Shown here: positions 23,602 through 36,900 of the stretch, piece after piece
How positions within the stretch are numbered: position 1 is the stretch's first letter
How the letters are laid out: every line of letters starts with the position of its first letter
Assembly (NCBI GenBank): GCA_030770425.1
Contig: JASJFT010000008.1
Coordinates: 124,001 to 188,000, forward strand
Reading direction: 5' to 3'
Origin: Darksidea phi
Lineage: Eukaryota; Ascomycota; Dothideomycetes; Pleosporales; Lentitheciaceae
DNA length: 64,000 nucleotides
Made by a program: the position numbers and the translations under genes
The notes under the pieces: generated by a model
The model's input: the letters and a program-made list of their open reading frames with translations, nothing else
The model's database searches: none
What the model was told of the DNA's origin: nothing

Positions 23602-25782
23602 ATGATGCGGAGTTCTGATAGCGATGGGCAGCCGCCTCCGAGGAAGAGGTCCTTCAGGACGAGTGTGGGTGACGAGAGTGGAGCGGCGGGGAAGAAGGCT
23701 AGGGGGAGGCCAAGGGTGGATCCTCAGGATGCCACGGCTGCGGATGTGAGTCGATTCAACTCTTTTCAACGCTGAAAAAACTAGGTGTTATTTATTAGGC
23801 AGTTCATGACGGCTAACGTCCTCCAGCGTCGTCGAACGCAAATCCGACTTGCGCAACGAGCATATCGACAGCGCAAGGAAACAACAATATCAGCTTTGAA
23901 AGACCAGAACACTCGACTTCAAAATATCATCGAGCAGATGAACAGATCGTTCTTGCACTTCAACGACTCAGCTCTCAAATCGGGTCTTCTTCAAATCAAC
24001 CCCGTCTTGGCGCAACTGCTGAAGCAGGTTACAGAGAATTTTGTTCGTCTTGCAAAGTCCGCTGCTGAAGGTAGTGAAGGAGAAGATGACGAGGTTGGCC
24101 TGATACCGGATGCCGGGACAGAGGGTCAGGATGGGTCAGGCAGGGGAGAAACCATCCGGGATCGCCAGGCGGAAGCCACCCCGCCACTCGAGCATATAGA
24201 CATCGGGTGGGGATATACGGCGACCTCTAGACAGTCCTCGCATCAACGGCCATTGAACTCACCGACGCAGGACTTTCGAAGGCATGTTTCCTACTTCCAG
24301 GACGAGCAAAACACTTCCGAGGATTCCGGACTCGTTAGATACAGTCGCCCAATAACGATCGCCCATTTGATAGACCAAGGCGGAATGTCATGGAACGAAG
24401 CCAGATCAGAGGAACCAAACACCTTGCAGCAGCTCCCGTTCGGACTCGTTGATATTCTCAGTCGGCAGCAGTATTCCGCGCCAGTTAATCAAGCCCCTCA
24501 CACCTACCCTGTCAACCTACCCACCCCGGATGTGTCGCCACCCTCTGTGCGCTTACCGACACCGCCTTCCCTGCCCAGCATCTCACTGAAGAGCTTGGAG
24601 CCGACTTGGACATACAGTCATGACGAGACAACTTTTGCTCGCCGGCTCACTCGCGCCGCGCTGGAGACAGGCTTTCATCTCCTCGGCACCGCAAATCAGC
24701 GTCCTGCAGCGCTGAACCACGTCTTCAAACTCTCACTACCATACATGACTTTGGGTGAACTCAGAGAACGCTTCAAGATACTACTTGCCCGCGGCACCGA
24801 CGAAGAACTTGACTGCTGGGACACACCCTTTATACACCTCGGTGGCGCGGGAACGCACTATCAACGAAAAGACGCCCAGGGCAACGTCGTTAAGTTGCCA
24901 AATACTTGGACCGTCCGCCGCATAGGCCCTATAACCTCGAATATGATACGAGCAGAGAACGTTTCCGACCCGTCGCAAAGCCACGACCTCGACATTGACC
25001 TTACCGGTTTCGAAGGCGAGTGGTTCGACGCGTACGATGTGGAAGGTTACTTAGAGCACGAAAAAGGTGTGCGCATCGACCCGAAAGATTCCTTCGCAGA
25101 AGTCAGCGTTGATGTCGATTTCGTCCCACACAAGGAGAACGACATCGCCGACAGCCCCTTCGCTGACAGGGCTAGCAAGTTCCACCACTCACGCACTAGA
25201 CGATCAGTCCAGTCGGACACACCCAGCTTCAGCACAGGCACCGACAGTACCTCTTCCATTACGACACCAACGCACAATGCCCCCAATACAACCGGCATTG
25301 ATAACCTGTTCGGACATTCTGATGCACCGTTCGGCCTAGACATGAGCGTGAATACTAACAACGACTTTACTCCGGCCCATTTTAGCAAGATTCCTGACGT
25401 TGATCCGAGCACGTTCTTCGACCAACCGCTTGGCCTGGACCTTGCTCCGGGTTTAGTTCTACCCTATAACAATCACCATAACACGCTGTCGCCGATCAAT
25501 TACGATAACGAGGGTGTCGACATGGGGACATTAGGATTGGACATGATGGGTGCAGAGAATTTGCAGATTCCGGTAGCCAAGCAGAAGAAGAAGAAGATAG
25601 CTTGGGTGGACGTGAATAAGCTGATTGATAGTAAGTGGTATTCGATCGAGAGAAGCAGGCGTGAAAGACGCTAACTTGGAATAGCAATCATCAAACACGG
25701 TGTGTGTCTTGGGAGGGCGCCTGGGTTCCGAAGAAGAGACGTTGATATGGCGTTCGAGGCTTCTTTGATCACAGCATTTTAA
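23602..25782 (+). CDS. bZIP transcription factor
   Basis: Exons 23602-23745, 23827-25630 and 25685-25782 give 681 residues. The basic region is created by splicing: exon 1 ends ARGRPRVDPQDATAAD and exon 2 continues RRRTQIRLAQRAYRQRKE, the fungal AP-1/Yap-type DNA-contact motif, followed by a leucine zipper (ISALKDQNTRLQNIIEQM). The middle is Pro/Ser-rich and probably disordered. The C-terminal exon restores LIDTIIKHGVCLGRAPGFRR and ends EASLITAF, a tail typical of this fungal bZIP group; without the last intron the frame would stop at 25674. It is a nuclear regulator of unknown targets. An N-terminal extension upstream of 23602 cannot be ruled out. Confidence 0.87.
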
Positions 25783-26343
25783 GGTCAAGATTGGCATTCA
25801 ATATCCACAGGGGACAGTACATGGAAACGCAGGCGTTAGGCAAGATCTCGTAACGGTCGTTCTTCACATGTTCATGGCAAATGGATGAAACGGATGGGAT
25901 TGAGGAAGATAGCGACTAAACAGTGATTGCATGCTATTCTAGGTCAGGTTCACTGTAGAGGCTCTGTCCTGGTGAGGGAGGCTGTTTGTCAGCCGAAATT
26001 GCCAAGACCCGCTAGCCGGGCCGATAGCCTTCAGCTTCGCCCGGGCTCCGCTCACCATACCCCGTACATCACCACCACGCACCCCACGACCAACTCCGTG
26101 AGGGTACCCCAGACTGTCTCAAAAGACACCCGCCTACGTTCGCTTCAACGTGGTAGGGCTGGTTGTATGCACGAGTCCTCAAACGCGCTGCCGTAGCTTT
26201 ACCGCAGCCACAAGCGCCGACCTCCACCTGCCTGCATCGACTGCATCCGTACCCGGTGATAGCTACACAGCTCTCCCACACTCTAAATCGTCTCCGCAAA
26301 AGCGCATACCGTACCTAGAGAGGCAGATTGGTCGGGAGTGGCC
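25783..26343. other. Intergenic region, bZIP gene to TOA1
   Basis: 560 bases between co-oriented genes; presumably the bZIP terminator region and the TOA1 promoter. No reading frame or repeat that I can support. Confidence 0.45.
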
Positions 26344-28056
26344 ATGTCGAACCAGGTGGTGGTTAGTAGCCCCGGAGGACACGCGAGCGGGGTGAAGGCA
26401 AGCGTGCTGACAGCGACTCCAGGGTTCCGTCTACCAGCAGATCATCGACAAGGTCATCGCGGCGTCGCAGAATGACTTCGAGGAGTTCGGCGTGGATCAG
26501 TCCACGCTCGACGAGATGAAGCAGGTACGTGGCGATTAGCCTGAGTCTGGGCGTCCCTCCCTCGCTTCTCATTGTCGCGAAACACCTCCGCAACCTTTTC
26601 CTTTGTTGCGCACTTTTCATTCTTCCATTTTCTTTTCCTTTCGCCGTCAATTTATTTATTTCGCAGTGGATGTCGCATTACCGTGTCGCGGGCATGGCTG
26701 CCTCGGGCGGGTTGTTGGGGCTGGCCGAAAGCGGGGCTGAGTTGCCAGCGGTCTCGCAAAGATTCGGGGGCGCCCTCAGTATTTGGGTCACTTTTTATAG
26801 CCCCTGCGTTGGCACACGCCCCCGCCAAGCCCTGCAAATCCTTGCTTTGTTGGGCATCGCTCCGTCACATGACTCCTGTTCTGACTTCTCTTCCCTCTTC
26901 GTCACTGGACTTGCACATCGTACATTGCAAACATTTGCTAACTCAATCTTTAGGGTTGGCAAGAGAAGCTGTCTGCCCTCAAGGTCGCCTCCTTCCCGTG
27001 GGACCCGCAGCCCGAGCCTCCGCGCCAGCCGCCTACGGTGCCTTCAAACGCGCGGGACCAAAATGACTTGGTGCCTGCCGTGTCGGCGCCTCAGGAGCAC
27101 GTCAACTTTCCCAGTGTCTCCATTAAAAGCGAGCGGGGATACGAGCCCCCTGTATCGTCGTATCCTACTGTCCCTGTCAACGGTGGCTACACAGGGGGGT
27201 ACAACGGCGAGATTGCACAGCAGCGCGCTCATGCACTAGTTGCTCAGCGTCTCCAGGGCCAGCCAAGCATGCCTCATCAACAGCACCATAGCGGTCAACA
27301 TCCTATCCAGCAGCAGCAGCACCCACAGCACCCCCAGCACCCACAACACCCTCAACACCCACAGCATCAACAACACCAACAGCACCAACAGCATCAACAG
27401 CAGCAGCAGCGCATGATGGCTGCCCAGCAACAACAGCGTCCACCTCCACAAATGCAGCAGCGCCCGCCTCCAGGTCACATCTATACGTCGCAGACCGATG
27501 GTGCTGACGACTCTCTAGAGGACTGGAATGCTTTAAAGGTAGTCCGAATGGCTGAAGGCGAAAAAGGTCGCATTGCCGCCGATCAGTTCATGCGCGCTCG
27601 TGTCGATGCCCTAGCGGCTCGTCAGGACAGCGGCCTGATGATACCTCTCAACCAGATGCCGAAAGGCAGGAAGCGCAAGGCGGTGACTCGCGTGTTGCAA
27701 GTGGAAGATACCGCTCGAGCATTTTCGAGCAATTCCGCATCCGGACCTACCCGTTTTGACGGTGAAGACGACGATGAGAAGGTCAATGACTCGGACGCTA
27801 TCAACTCTGACTTGGATGACCCTGAGGACGACCTCAACAACGGGGACGATAGTGACGATGAGACTATGGACTATATGCTCTGCACCTATGACAAGGTGCA
27901 ACGCGTCAAGAACAAGTGGAAGTGCACCCTCAAGGACGGCATTTTGACCACAAACAAGAAAGAGTGAGTTAATTCCCTTCTTACGTATCACATAATGACG
28001 GTCTAACGAGTTTCAGATATCTCTTCCATAAGGCCACTGGCGAGTTCGAGTGGTAG
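26344..28056 (+). CDS. toa1: Transcription initiation factor IIA large subunit (Toa1)
   Basis: Exons 26344-26361 (only MSNQVV), 26423-26524, 26954-27963 and 28017-28056 give 389 residues. The N-terminal four-helix part reads GSVYQQIIDKVI, DFEEFGVDQSTLDEM and WQEKLSALKV; the C-terminal beta-barrel part reads DDETMDYMLCTYDKVQRVK, WKCTLKDGIL and YLFHKATGEFEW, the classic TFIIA alpha/beta ends. Between them lie a Gln/His-rich repeat and an acidic stretch. TFIIA stabilises TBP on promoter DNA together with Toa2. The third exon is preceded by a 429-nt intron, far longer than the others here. The tiny first exon and the final 40-nt exon are inferred from frame and family conservation. Confidence 0.92.
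27308..27411 (+). repeat. CAG/CAC/CAA triplet tract encoding Gln/His run in TOA1
   Basis: An imperfect microsatellite of CAN codons, including a repeated nine-base unit encoding Gln-His-Pro and another encoding Gln-Gln-His. It lies in the non-conserved linker of TFIIA, where length variation is probably tolerated. Confidence 0.85.
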
Positions 28057-28800
28057 TGACATCCACAATCGCCGAAAGTTCCTTTCCCTCAATTGTATCA
28101 TAGATGATCTCAATCCTTTGTGTTCCCCGCCTCTATGCTGGATTAGGCAAACCGCTACCATTCAACACGAGTATCGAAATTGGATATCCTAGACACTCGT
28201 TTGAACAATGGTCTATGCCATCAAGCTGACGCCATCCCCTACCAACGCTTCTCGCTTAAGTGGATGGACGGTCGTCAGCTCTCATAATTGTATTCGTTTA
28301 CTAGACTGCTGTTCACTGTCATGCCTGGACGAGACACGAACCGGTAATCTCATTTCGTTACCGGCGTCCGTGGGCTCAATGTGGCCAATCGTTTACCTCT
28401 TCTTTCCCCTTTCCATTTTGTCTTTTTGGGAATGACATACGGTGGTGACGGAACTGACGATAAGGTGCAGGTCATGCCAGTTTTTTCCTTCCTCCTCTTG
28501 TCTTGGAAGCAAATTGCAAGCCGCGGCAACGGTGGACTCAAGAATAGGCAGGATGCATGGCGTCTCAAGGTGAAAAAGCTTAGATCGGCTGTACGTTAGT
28601 TGTTCTTTTCGCATGGTGGAATGAGCACCTGCGATTGTAGGTGGCTCCTTAGTAGGACAGGAAATTGAAATAAAACCCGGCGCTTTCGCTGAAGAAGTTT
28701 TGAACACTGGCTGTGCATCTTGATGTATTCGGTGAGGTCTACTTTCATATTCGCCTTTATACCCCAATGTTGTTTATCACAACTTAACTACATGCTACGG
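28057..28800. other. Convergent 3' region, TOA1 / RAD1
   Basis: Between the stop codons of two convergent genes. Short reading frames on both strands show no family features. I see no repeat or RNA gene. Confidence 0.45.
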
Positions 28801-29991
28801 TTATAACATGTCCTCATCTTCATCCTCTGTCTCGTCCTCGTCTTCGCTTTCCACCTCACCCTTACCCATCATTGTTTCATCGCCCTCGTCCTCATCTTCC
28901 TCCACAAGCGGCACAAACCTAAAGTCCACAAAGCTTACCTTCCCACTCTCGACCTCAATCATAAACTGTAGGCTCAAAACACCCTGATCATCCATGCGTA
29001 CACTGACTTTGGTAGCCACGCTCATGGCTCGTGCAGCGCGTTGGATAAGGCTGAACTTGTACGAAGATCTGAGAGGCGTAGTTGGTTCGCCTAGTTGGAA
29101 GGTTTCGAGGAGGTTTGTTGGTGGGGATGGGCCTGTTGCTGTGTCTGAGGTGTTGGGGTCTGTGGGAGGTGGTAGCCGGGAGCCTTGGTTCGAGAGGTTG
29201 TTGTTGAATTCTACACGTGCAGAGCCTAGGGTGCCGGATGAGGAGAGTGCGAAATAGGGCTTGCGGCCTTTCATGCGGGCCCAAAGGGTCAGTTTTTCGG
29301 GGGATGTGGATGAGAGTTCCGAAATTGCGTCGAAGAGCCAACTTCCTCGCATGATCGTTTTGAATGCTAGACTTTGCCTATCGAAAGGTATCTCATCTAA
29401 AAACGCGGGCTCATATGTTGTCAAATCGCACGTCGTTCTAATGGTTGCCTCGGTGAGCACAATGGTGAGAGGCGAACCAGGGGTATCGTAGGCAATACGA
29501 CACATGTTGTTCATGCCCAAAACATTGTTCGAGAAGGCGGTTGAGGTGGGGTTTTCGCGGGCCCAGGGTGGCTTTTGCGTGTTTGGGTCTGTGAGGCCGA
29601 AGATTTGGAGGGTTTCGAGGAGAGCGGGAAGCGAGATCTGGAAGGTAGGGAGGTTGCTTGTTTCGACATCTCCGGTTTCGTCCTCAGAGTCTGAGTTTTC
29701 ATGCTGGGAGCCGCGTTGGGGTGGCGGTGCGCGAAAGGTGTAGGTTGTGAAGAGGGATTTGGAGAGGAAGGCGGAACCTACGCACAGTTAAGCTGGGATG
29801 ATCAATGGCATGGGAAGGGCGGTGCACGTACCTTCCATGACGCTGGCTTCTTCGACAGAGAACTTGAGACCTTCATCACTGATCTGGACGTGTGCCTTTT
29901 CGGAGAAGTTGATGCAGCGCAGGAGAAGGTAGAGCTGACGGGCGGAACTGGAGACAGCAGTGAGAATGGGGAGCTCGTCTTCTTCGTCCAT
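28801..29991 (-). CDS. rad1: DNA damage checkpoint clamp subunit Rad1
   Basis: Exons 29991-29832 and 29777-28801 (54-nt intron) encode 378 residues. The protein shows the Rad1/Rec1/Rad17 sliding-clamp pattern: LLRCINFSEKAHVQISDEGL near the N-terminus, SVMEGSAFLSKSLFTTY across the splice, CRIAYDTPGSPLTIVLTE, CDLTTYEP, and the C-terminal GVLSLQFMIEV and VSFVDFRFVPL. Rad1 forms the 9-1-1 heterotrimer with Rad9 and Hus1, is loaded onto damaged DNA and activates ATR/Mec1 signalling. The tail of about 30 residues is almost purely Asp/Glu, and a Pro/Thr-rich insert (residues 220-250) is probably a loop. It lies tail to tail with TOA1 and just downstream of OST5 on the same strand. Confidence 0.9.
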
Positions 29992-30133
29992 GGCTGCTGC
30001 CCCGTAGACAAGTGTATAGGTTAGACTGCAAGAGATGTGGAAAGGTAAAGGGGGTGTATCGCCAAGTTGACTTTATTTCATTCCGAGTAGACTACAGAGT
30101 GCCCCGAACGCCGGTGAAGGAGGGAGAAGGAAA

Positions 30134-30525
30134 TCAGACGTAGACGCCGACTGCACAGATCATGTAGACTGCGCCGAAGCTGGTGGTTGTCAGTCTAGAA
30201 CTCTCAATCCGACTTGTAAGCCTCCACCTACCCGAATGCTAATGAAGCCGGAACGCCGAGGACGGGGAGGTTGACGAGGGATCGGTCTGCTGAGGTCAGT
30301 CTGCAATTCGCGTGGGGTTTGTAATTGTTGCGCATACTCAGACTGAAGACAGTACCGAGAACGAGAGCTACACACCAATGTCAGCATAGCTCCACCAAGC
30401 TCCGGCACCCACGTACAGATGAACAGCAGCAAAAAGCCGATGGTGAACTGCGTGTTCTTGGATACGGCGGGGTAGAAGGGCGAGGAAGCGGCAGCCTCCC
30501 AGACGTCAAGCAGCGGCGTCGACAT
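30134..30525 (-). CDS. ost5: Oligosaccharyltransferase subunit Ost5
   Basis: Four exons, 30525-30417, 30367-30338, 30286-30232 and 30179-30134, join in frame to a 79-residue protein that no single long frame reveals. It begins MSTPLLDVWEAAASSP, has a first TM segment (FTIGFLLLFISLVLGTVF), a short loop NRSLVNLPVLG, and a second TM segment ending GAVYMICAVGVYV, the usual Ost5 layout and length. Ost5 is a small ER-membrane subunit of oligosaccharyltransferase, associated with Ost1, for N-glycosylation. Every intron has a GT-AG boundary (GTACGT, GTATGC, GTAGGT donors). Its start is only 279 bp from that of GCN5, so the two are divergent and may share a promoter. Confidence 0.9.
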
Positions 30526-30804
30526 GAGTGATTCGCGGGCAATTGGCTTCGTGGTGGTGGGCTGTCGATAGTTGCGCGTTGCTGCTTTGGTGTCCTCTAC
30601 TCTCGCGCTTCCGAGCATCTTGGCGGCCATCACCACCGGTTGGTCCGAGCTCCCGCGCGCCACTTCCCCCAACGTTAGAACCGCTGTGACAGTGCAGGAG
30701 CAGCGACGGACCACCATGGCTCCCTCCAATAGCGATGACGGTAAGTGCGCCTTTGATATATCTTCTGTGTTTCTCTGCAGCTCTCCACTTTCGCGGATGC
30801 CGCC

Positions 30805-32303
<1,499 letters not shown>

Positions 32304-33354
32304 GCTGCCATCTGTGCGGTCGTTCAGGTTACTTTATATCCAAGTTCACAACGTGCTTCGTGTATATAGCGGCATTGGGTGTTGGAGAGCATGGTGTCAT
32401 GATTTGCATTAAAATCGGCATGCGGGCTCAAGAAGGGGGAACAGGTATGATACCATGGGATAGGCGTTTAATGATGTTAGCAACACTAGAGCTTGAATTC
32501 ACATCACGCATGCACCTTGCGTTATCAACCCAAGAACGGCATGTGCGACAAATCAAATGTCAATTTCAACTTATTTCATCTCCCCCGACCCTTCCATTTC
32601 GTCCTCCTTCCCCTGCACCTTGATGTGCTCCATTGGTATCTTCCATTCGCAAACTCAAACACGAACAGTCTATAAAACAGACTCAGCGTGACCCCGGCCC
32701 ATTCAAGTGCAATTTAGCGGGCACCCCGAAAAAAGCATATCCGTCAAAGCAGATCTAGATACGCACGCAGATAAAAGGACAAAAACTCCGCACCGATCAT
32801 GTGAATGTTTCCCAATGCCCGGAACGCCTCGCATTTTTGTGCCGAGAGGGGAAAGAAAAAGAGGCAATAAAGAGACTCGCAGATTATCTCCTCCTTCTCT
32901 TCATCATCGAATACCCAAAAAGACCGCCCGTAGCGCCGTAAACCTGGAGACATACTGTAAATAATGCTGACGATCTGTTTTTTGGACTGGGCGTAGTGGT
33001 GCTGTCGAAGCATAGCTCAGCGCGCTCAAGGTTGTTGGTTGCGGTGTTGTACAGAAATACACGTAAAGAACTCAGATCGCAAATAAGACCAGACATTAAC
33101 ATAGGCCGGATCGTCAGAGGATTAGAGGGGTAGACGTGGGCCTAGCTAAAGGTACGTCCACACGCGGTAATCGACTAATGTGCGTCGGCCGAGAGATGTA
33201 GAAAGAAGGCGGACAAGCTTTTCGGTTCCATTTCGGGAGCTGAAAAGTCAGCCTTCCATTCAAAGGAAGTGAAACAAGTGTTTGTACAAAAGCAAGGTTA
33301 AAACCCAGCTTACATGGAACAATAACCACAAGGTTTGTACTCATTGTCCCCTCA
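32304..33354. other. Convergent 3' region, GCN5 / RPB1
   Basis: About 1 kb between convergent stop codons. Only short frames with no recognisable content; presumably 3' UTRs. Confidence 0.5.
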
Positions 33355-33995
33355 CTATTTAGGTGACCTAAACCATCGTTAGCATTTGCTTTAGTCAGGA
33401 TGAGACTACAACTATGACCGAACTTACGTCGGAGAGTACTGGGGTGAGGTCGGTGACCATTTGGGCGATGTCGCCGAGTAAGGTGCCGGACCAGGCGAGG
33501 TAGGAGAGAACTTCGGTGACGTAGGCGAGTACACATTCGCCGCCGGCGATGTCGGGCTATACACAGGGCTTGTGGGGCTGTAGCTCGGTGACGTCGGCGA
33601 AGCGGGAGAGCGCCTATCGCTATTTGCACCGAATTGTGGACTGGTCGGGCTGTACATAGGTGACGTGGGACTGTATGCCGGGGATGTCGGGCTGTAGTGC
33701 GGTGAGGTTGCGCCACGGCCGCCACCATGTACAGGCGATGTAGGGCTATAGCTTGGAGATGTGGGCGAGTACGAGGGTGAGGTCGGAGAATAGCTAGGCG
33801 AGGTAGGTGAGTAGGATGGAGATGTAGGTGAACCATAGGCCGGGGAGGTAGGCGAGTAGCTGGGCGACGTGGGTGAGTACTGGGGGCTGGTGATGTTGTA
33901 GCCTGGCGAAGTAGCGCCCCCGAAACGTGGGCTGCTAATGTTTGGCGATGTGGGCGAGTAACCCGGCGATGTAGGCGAGTATCCAGGCGAAGTCG
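33355..33995 (-). repeat. Heptad-encoding repeat of the RPB1 CTD
   Basis: About 24 tandem 21-nt units encode YSPTSPS variants. Canonical repeats cluster centrally, while the start (NISSP, GGATSP), a Gly-rich break ([11 protein letters not shown]) and an Asn/Arg break ([11 protein letters not shown]) are diverged. Silent codon variation between units suggests an old array rather than a recent expansion. Confidence 0.85.
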
Positions 33996-36900
33996 GGCTG
34001 GCGGCGGGACCGAAAGGACTCCCGGGTGCGTAGCCAGGACTTTGGCCGCCAGGGAATGCGCCAGGAAATGGGCTAAAGCCTCCATGGTCAGGTCCACCGA
34101 AGCCACCTGCCTCGTCCCCACCCTGCGCTGCCAGTGGCGAGAAAGCAGCATCATAAGATGGGCCGCCCATGCCACCTTCGTAGGTTGGTGAGCCCAGGTC
34201 GTAAGGCGTTGCTGCACCGCTGTCATAATAGTTTCCTGCACCACCACCAGCGCGCACTTGGGAGTTATCTTCAACCATAGTGAGTAACATCGCATTGTCC
34301 ATGACAACTTCGAACTCTCCGGTTCCCATAGGCGCCAGCTGGCCTAACATGATGTTCTCGGAAACACCCCGGCAGTCGTCAAGCTCACCAAACCCTGCAG
34401 CTTCGAGAAGAATCTCGACTGTCTCTTCGAAAGAGCATCGCATCAGCGCACCCGTGTCGTTCCGGTTGATACCATGACGGGTGATAGCCATTAGCAAGCC
34501 GCGCTGGGTCATGATGTCGACAAGAAGAGCCATATGACGGTGATTGACGTATGAACCGTCGAACGAAAGCACCTGACCTAGTTCCTTCAGCAAGCCGGCA
34601 CGAGCAGCCTCAATACCGAGAACACCGAGGACTTCGATGAACGAGTTAGAATAGGTCGTCTTTGAGTCAACACCTTCGGCAGCAAGCACTTCTCCCAAAG
34701 CAGTGCCTGTGGTGTCCAAGATCCATTCCTCGCATTCCTTACTGTCCCTTTTAAGGAACAGTGAGTCATCGGGTTTTGTGACAATCTTGTAGTCGGGTCG
34801 GATGAATGCTCGCTCAATACCGCGTACACCACGTAGAGAAACATCGTCTAACAAGTGCTTCTCGAGCTTGCGCATCCAGCGCTCATCCCGATCATCGTCG
34901 TCGGCATCCTCTTCCTTGAGATTGTGGTCCCAAACGAACCGCACACGCAAGATCTGCTCGTCTGCATTTTCATCGCTGAATATAACGGCAATGTTGGGAT
35001 GGAACTCTTGTTTGATTTTGCCAGCGACCTCAGTGATGGTGATGTTCTTGTCCAGCAGCTTCTTGCGGTCAAGGATAATGCGAAGGAGCCACTTAGACTG
35101 TTGCGACGTATCGAGATCATCTTCCGGAATGATGAAGTAAGACTCAACCATATCGGCATCAGCTTCGATAAGGGTGGACTGGATATCTGGATCATAGTAC
35201 AGTTCCACCGCTTGTGTTAATGATCGAAGCGTGGTGTGCTCAATGGTGCTTCGCAGATTCTTCGCCGTTGTTGAATTGCCTGCCTTGTCGGACTGGTATA
35301 CGGTCATGGTAGGTGTCTTGATGTTGGCTGCAATGTTGAGAATCTCCTTCAGTCGAGGCACACCCAGGGTGACGTTCTTGGACGACACACCAGCAAAATG
35401 GAAGGTGTTGAGCGTCATCTGCGTAGCAGGTTCTCCAATCGACTGAGCGGCAAGGACTCCAACCATCTCACCAGGAGCAACGGCAGCTTTCAAGAAGCGG
35501 TGCTCAATCTGACCCACGATGAATTCGAGGGTCGCCTTGTTCAAGTTGTCCTCCCTGACTAAGCGTTTGAATGCCAATCGTGACCGTAACAAGCACTTGA
35601 ACAACTTTGTTGCACTCTCTTGAGCCTCAATAGACAAAGGATCCTCACCTCGAATAACCACGAGACTATCCATCAACTTTTGGACGGTATTGATGGTCTC
35701 TATTGGATGAAGATCGCTTCGTTGGCCAGCTTGGATCTTGAACTTAAAACGGGCATCCTGAACAATTCGATCGACATTCAAAGGGAGCCAATACTTGGCG
35801 CTGTCATCCTCCATTTTCTCGCGGAGAAATTCGCGATCTGCGACAATGGCATTCCACTCTCTATCCAAACAGTTTTGGACTGCATGGTCGCCTTGGATCA
35901 GAGTGGCTACCTCCAAGAGGCTAGGCGAAATAGGCGGCTTGGGGGTCATGACATCCATTTTGAAACGCTTTTCGAGTGTCTTCATCGACAATGGAACGGT
36001 TTCAATCTTCTGGGACTCAATGCGTGCACCGTCGAGACCGTCCTCGCCGTAGACGAACTCGACAATATCGCCCATAGAGTTACGAACCGTGCCATCGTAC
36101 TTAACCATGACGTCTTCAAGTGCCTTCACTAAGCGACGCTGGATGTAGCCAGTTTCAGCTGTCTTGACTGCAGTATCGATGAGACCTTCTCGACCAGCCA
36201 TGGCATGAAAGAAGAACTCGGACGGCGTGAGACCGCGCAAGTAGGAGTTCTCAATAAATCCTCGTGATTCCGGAGAGTAATCGTCCTTGGTGAAGTGCGG
36301 AAGGGTTCGATACTTGAAACCAAAGGGAATGCGCTGGCCCTCAACAGCCTGTTGGCCGACAAGGGACACCATCTGGGCGATATTGACATTCGAGCCTTTG
36401 GATCCAGACTTGACCGTTTGGACCACATTGTTGAATGGTTTCAGGTGCTTAGCCGCGGCAGAACCACCACCTTCGCGCCCCTCGTTCAAAGCCTTTTGGG
36501 CTTTGGTCTCAAAGGTCCCTCGCAGAGTCATGCCCGGATTTGGTTCCAACTGATCCGTAGCCGCCTTGTGCACCAGCTCGTCCACCTCAGCTTTAGCAGC
36601 ATTGATTTTCTCTAAGATGAGGTTCGCAGTCTTGACATCTGGAACCGTGTCACCAACACCAATGCTGAACCCATTGTGTAGAAACCAGTAGTTAACGATG
36701 CGCTGTGCCGCACTGAAGAACGTGACTGTGTCTTCTGGTCCATACTCATTATAGACAATGTGAATGACGCCACCAGCAGAGGCACCCACAGCTTTCTTGC
36801 TAAGCTGCCCTTGCACGACTTCACCATTGTGGATGACCAAAGACGCGCCGCTATAGTCATTGTACGGATCGTCGACCTTATCATCCGGTCTCACCAGGTT

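Noticed and set aside
33114..34307. 397-codon minus-strand frame overlapping the RPB1 3' end, rich in His/Arg/Pro
   Set aside because: It is an alternative-frame shadow of the CTD repeat and adjacent RPB1 sequence.
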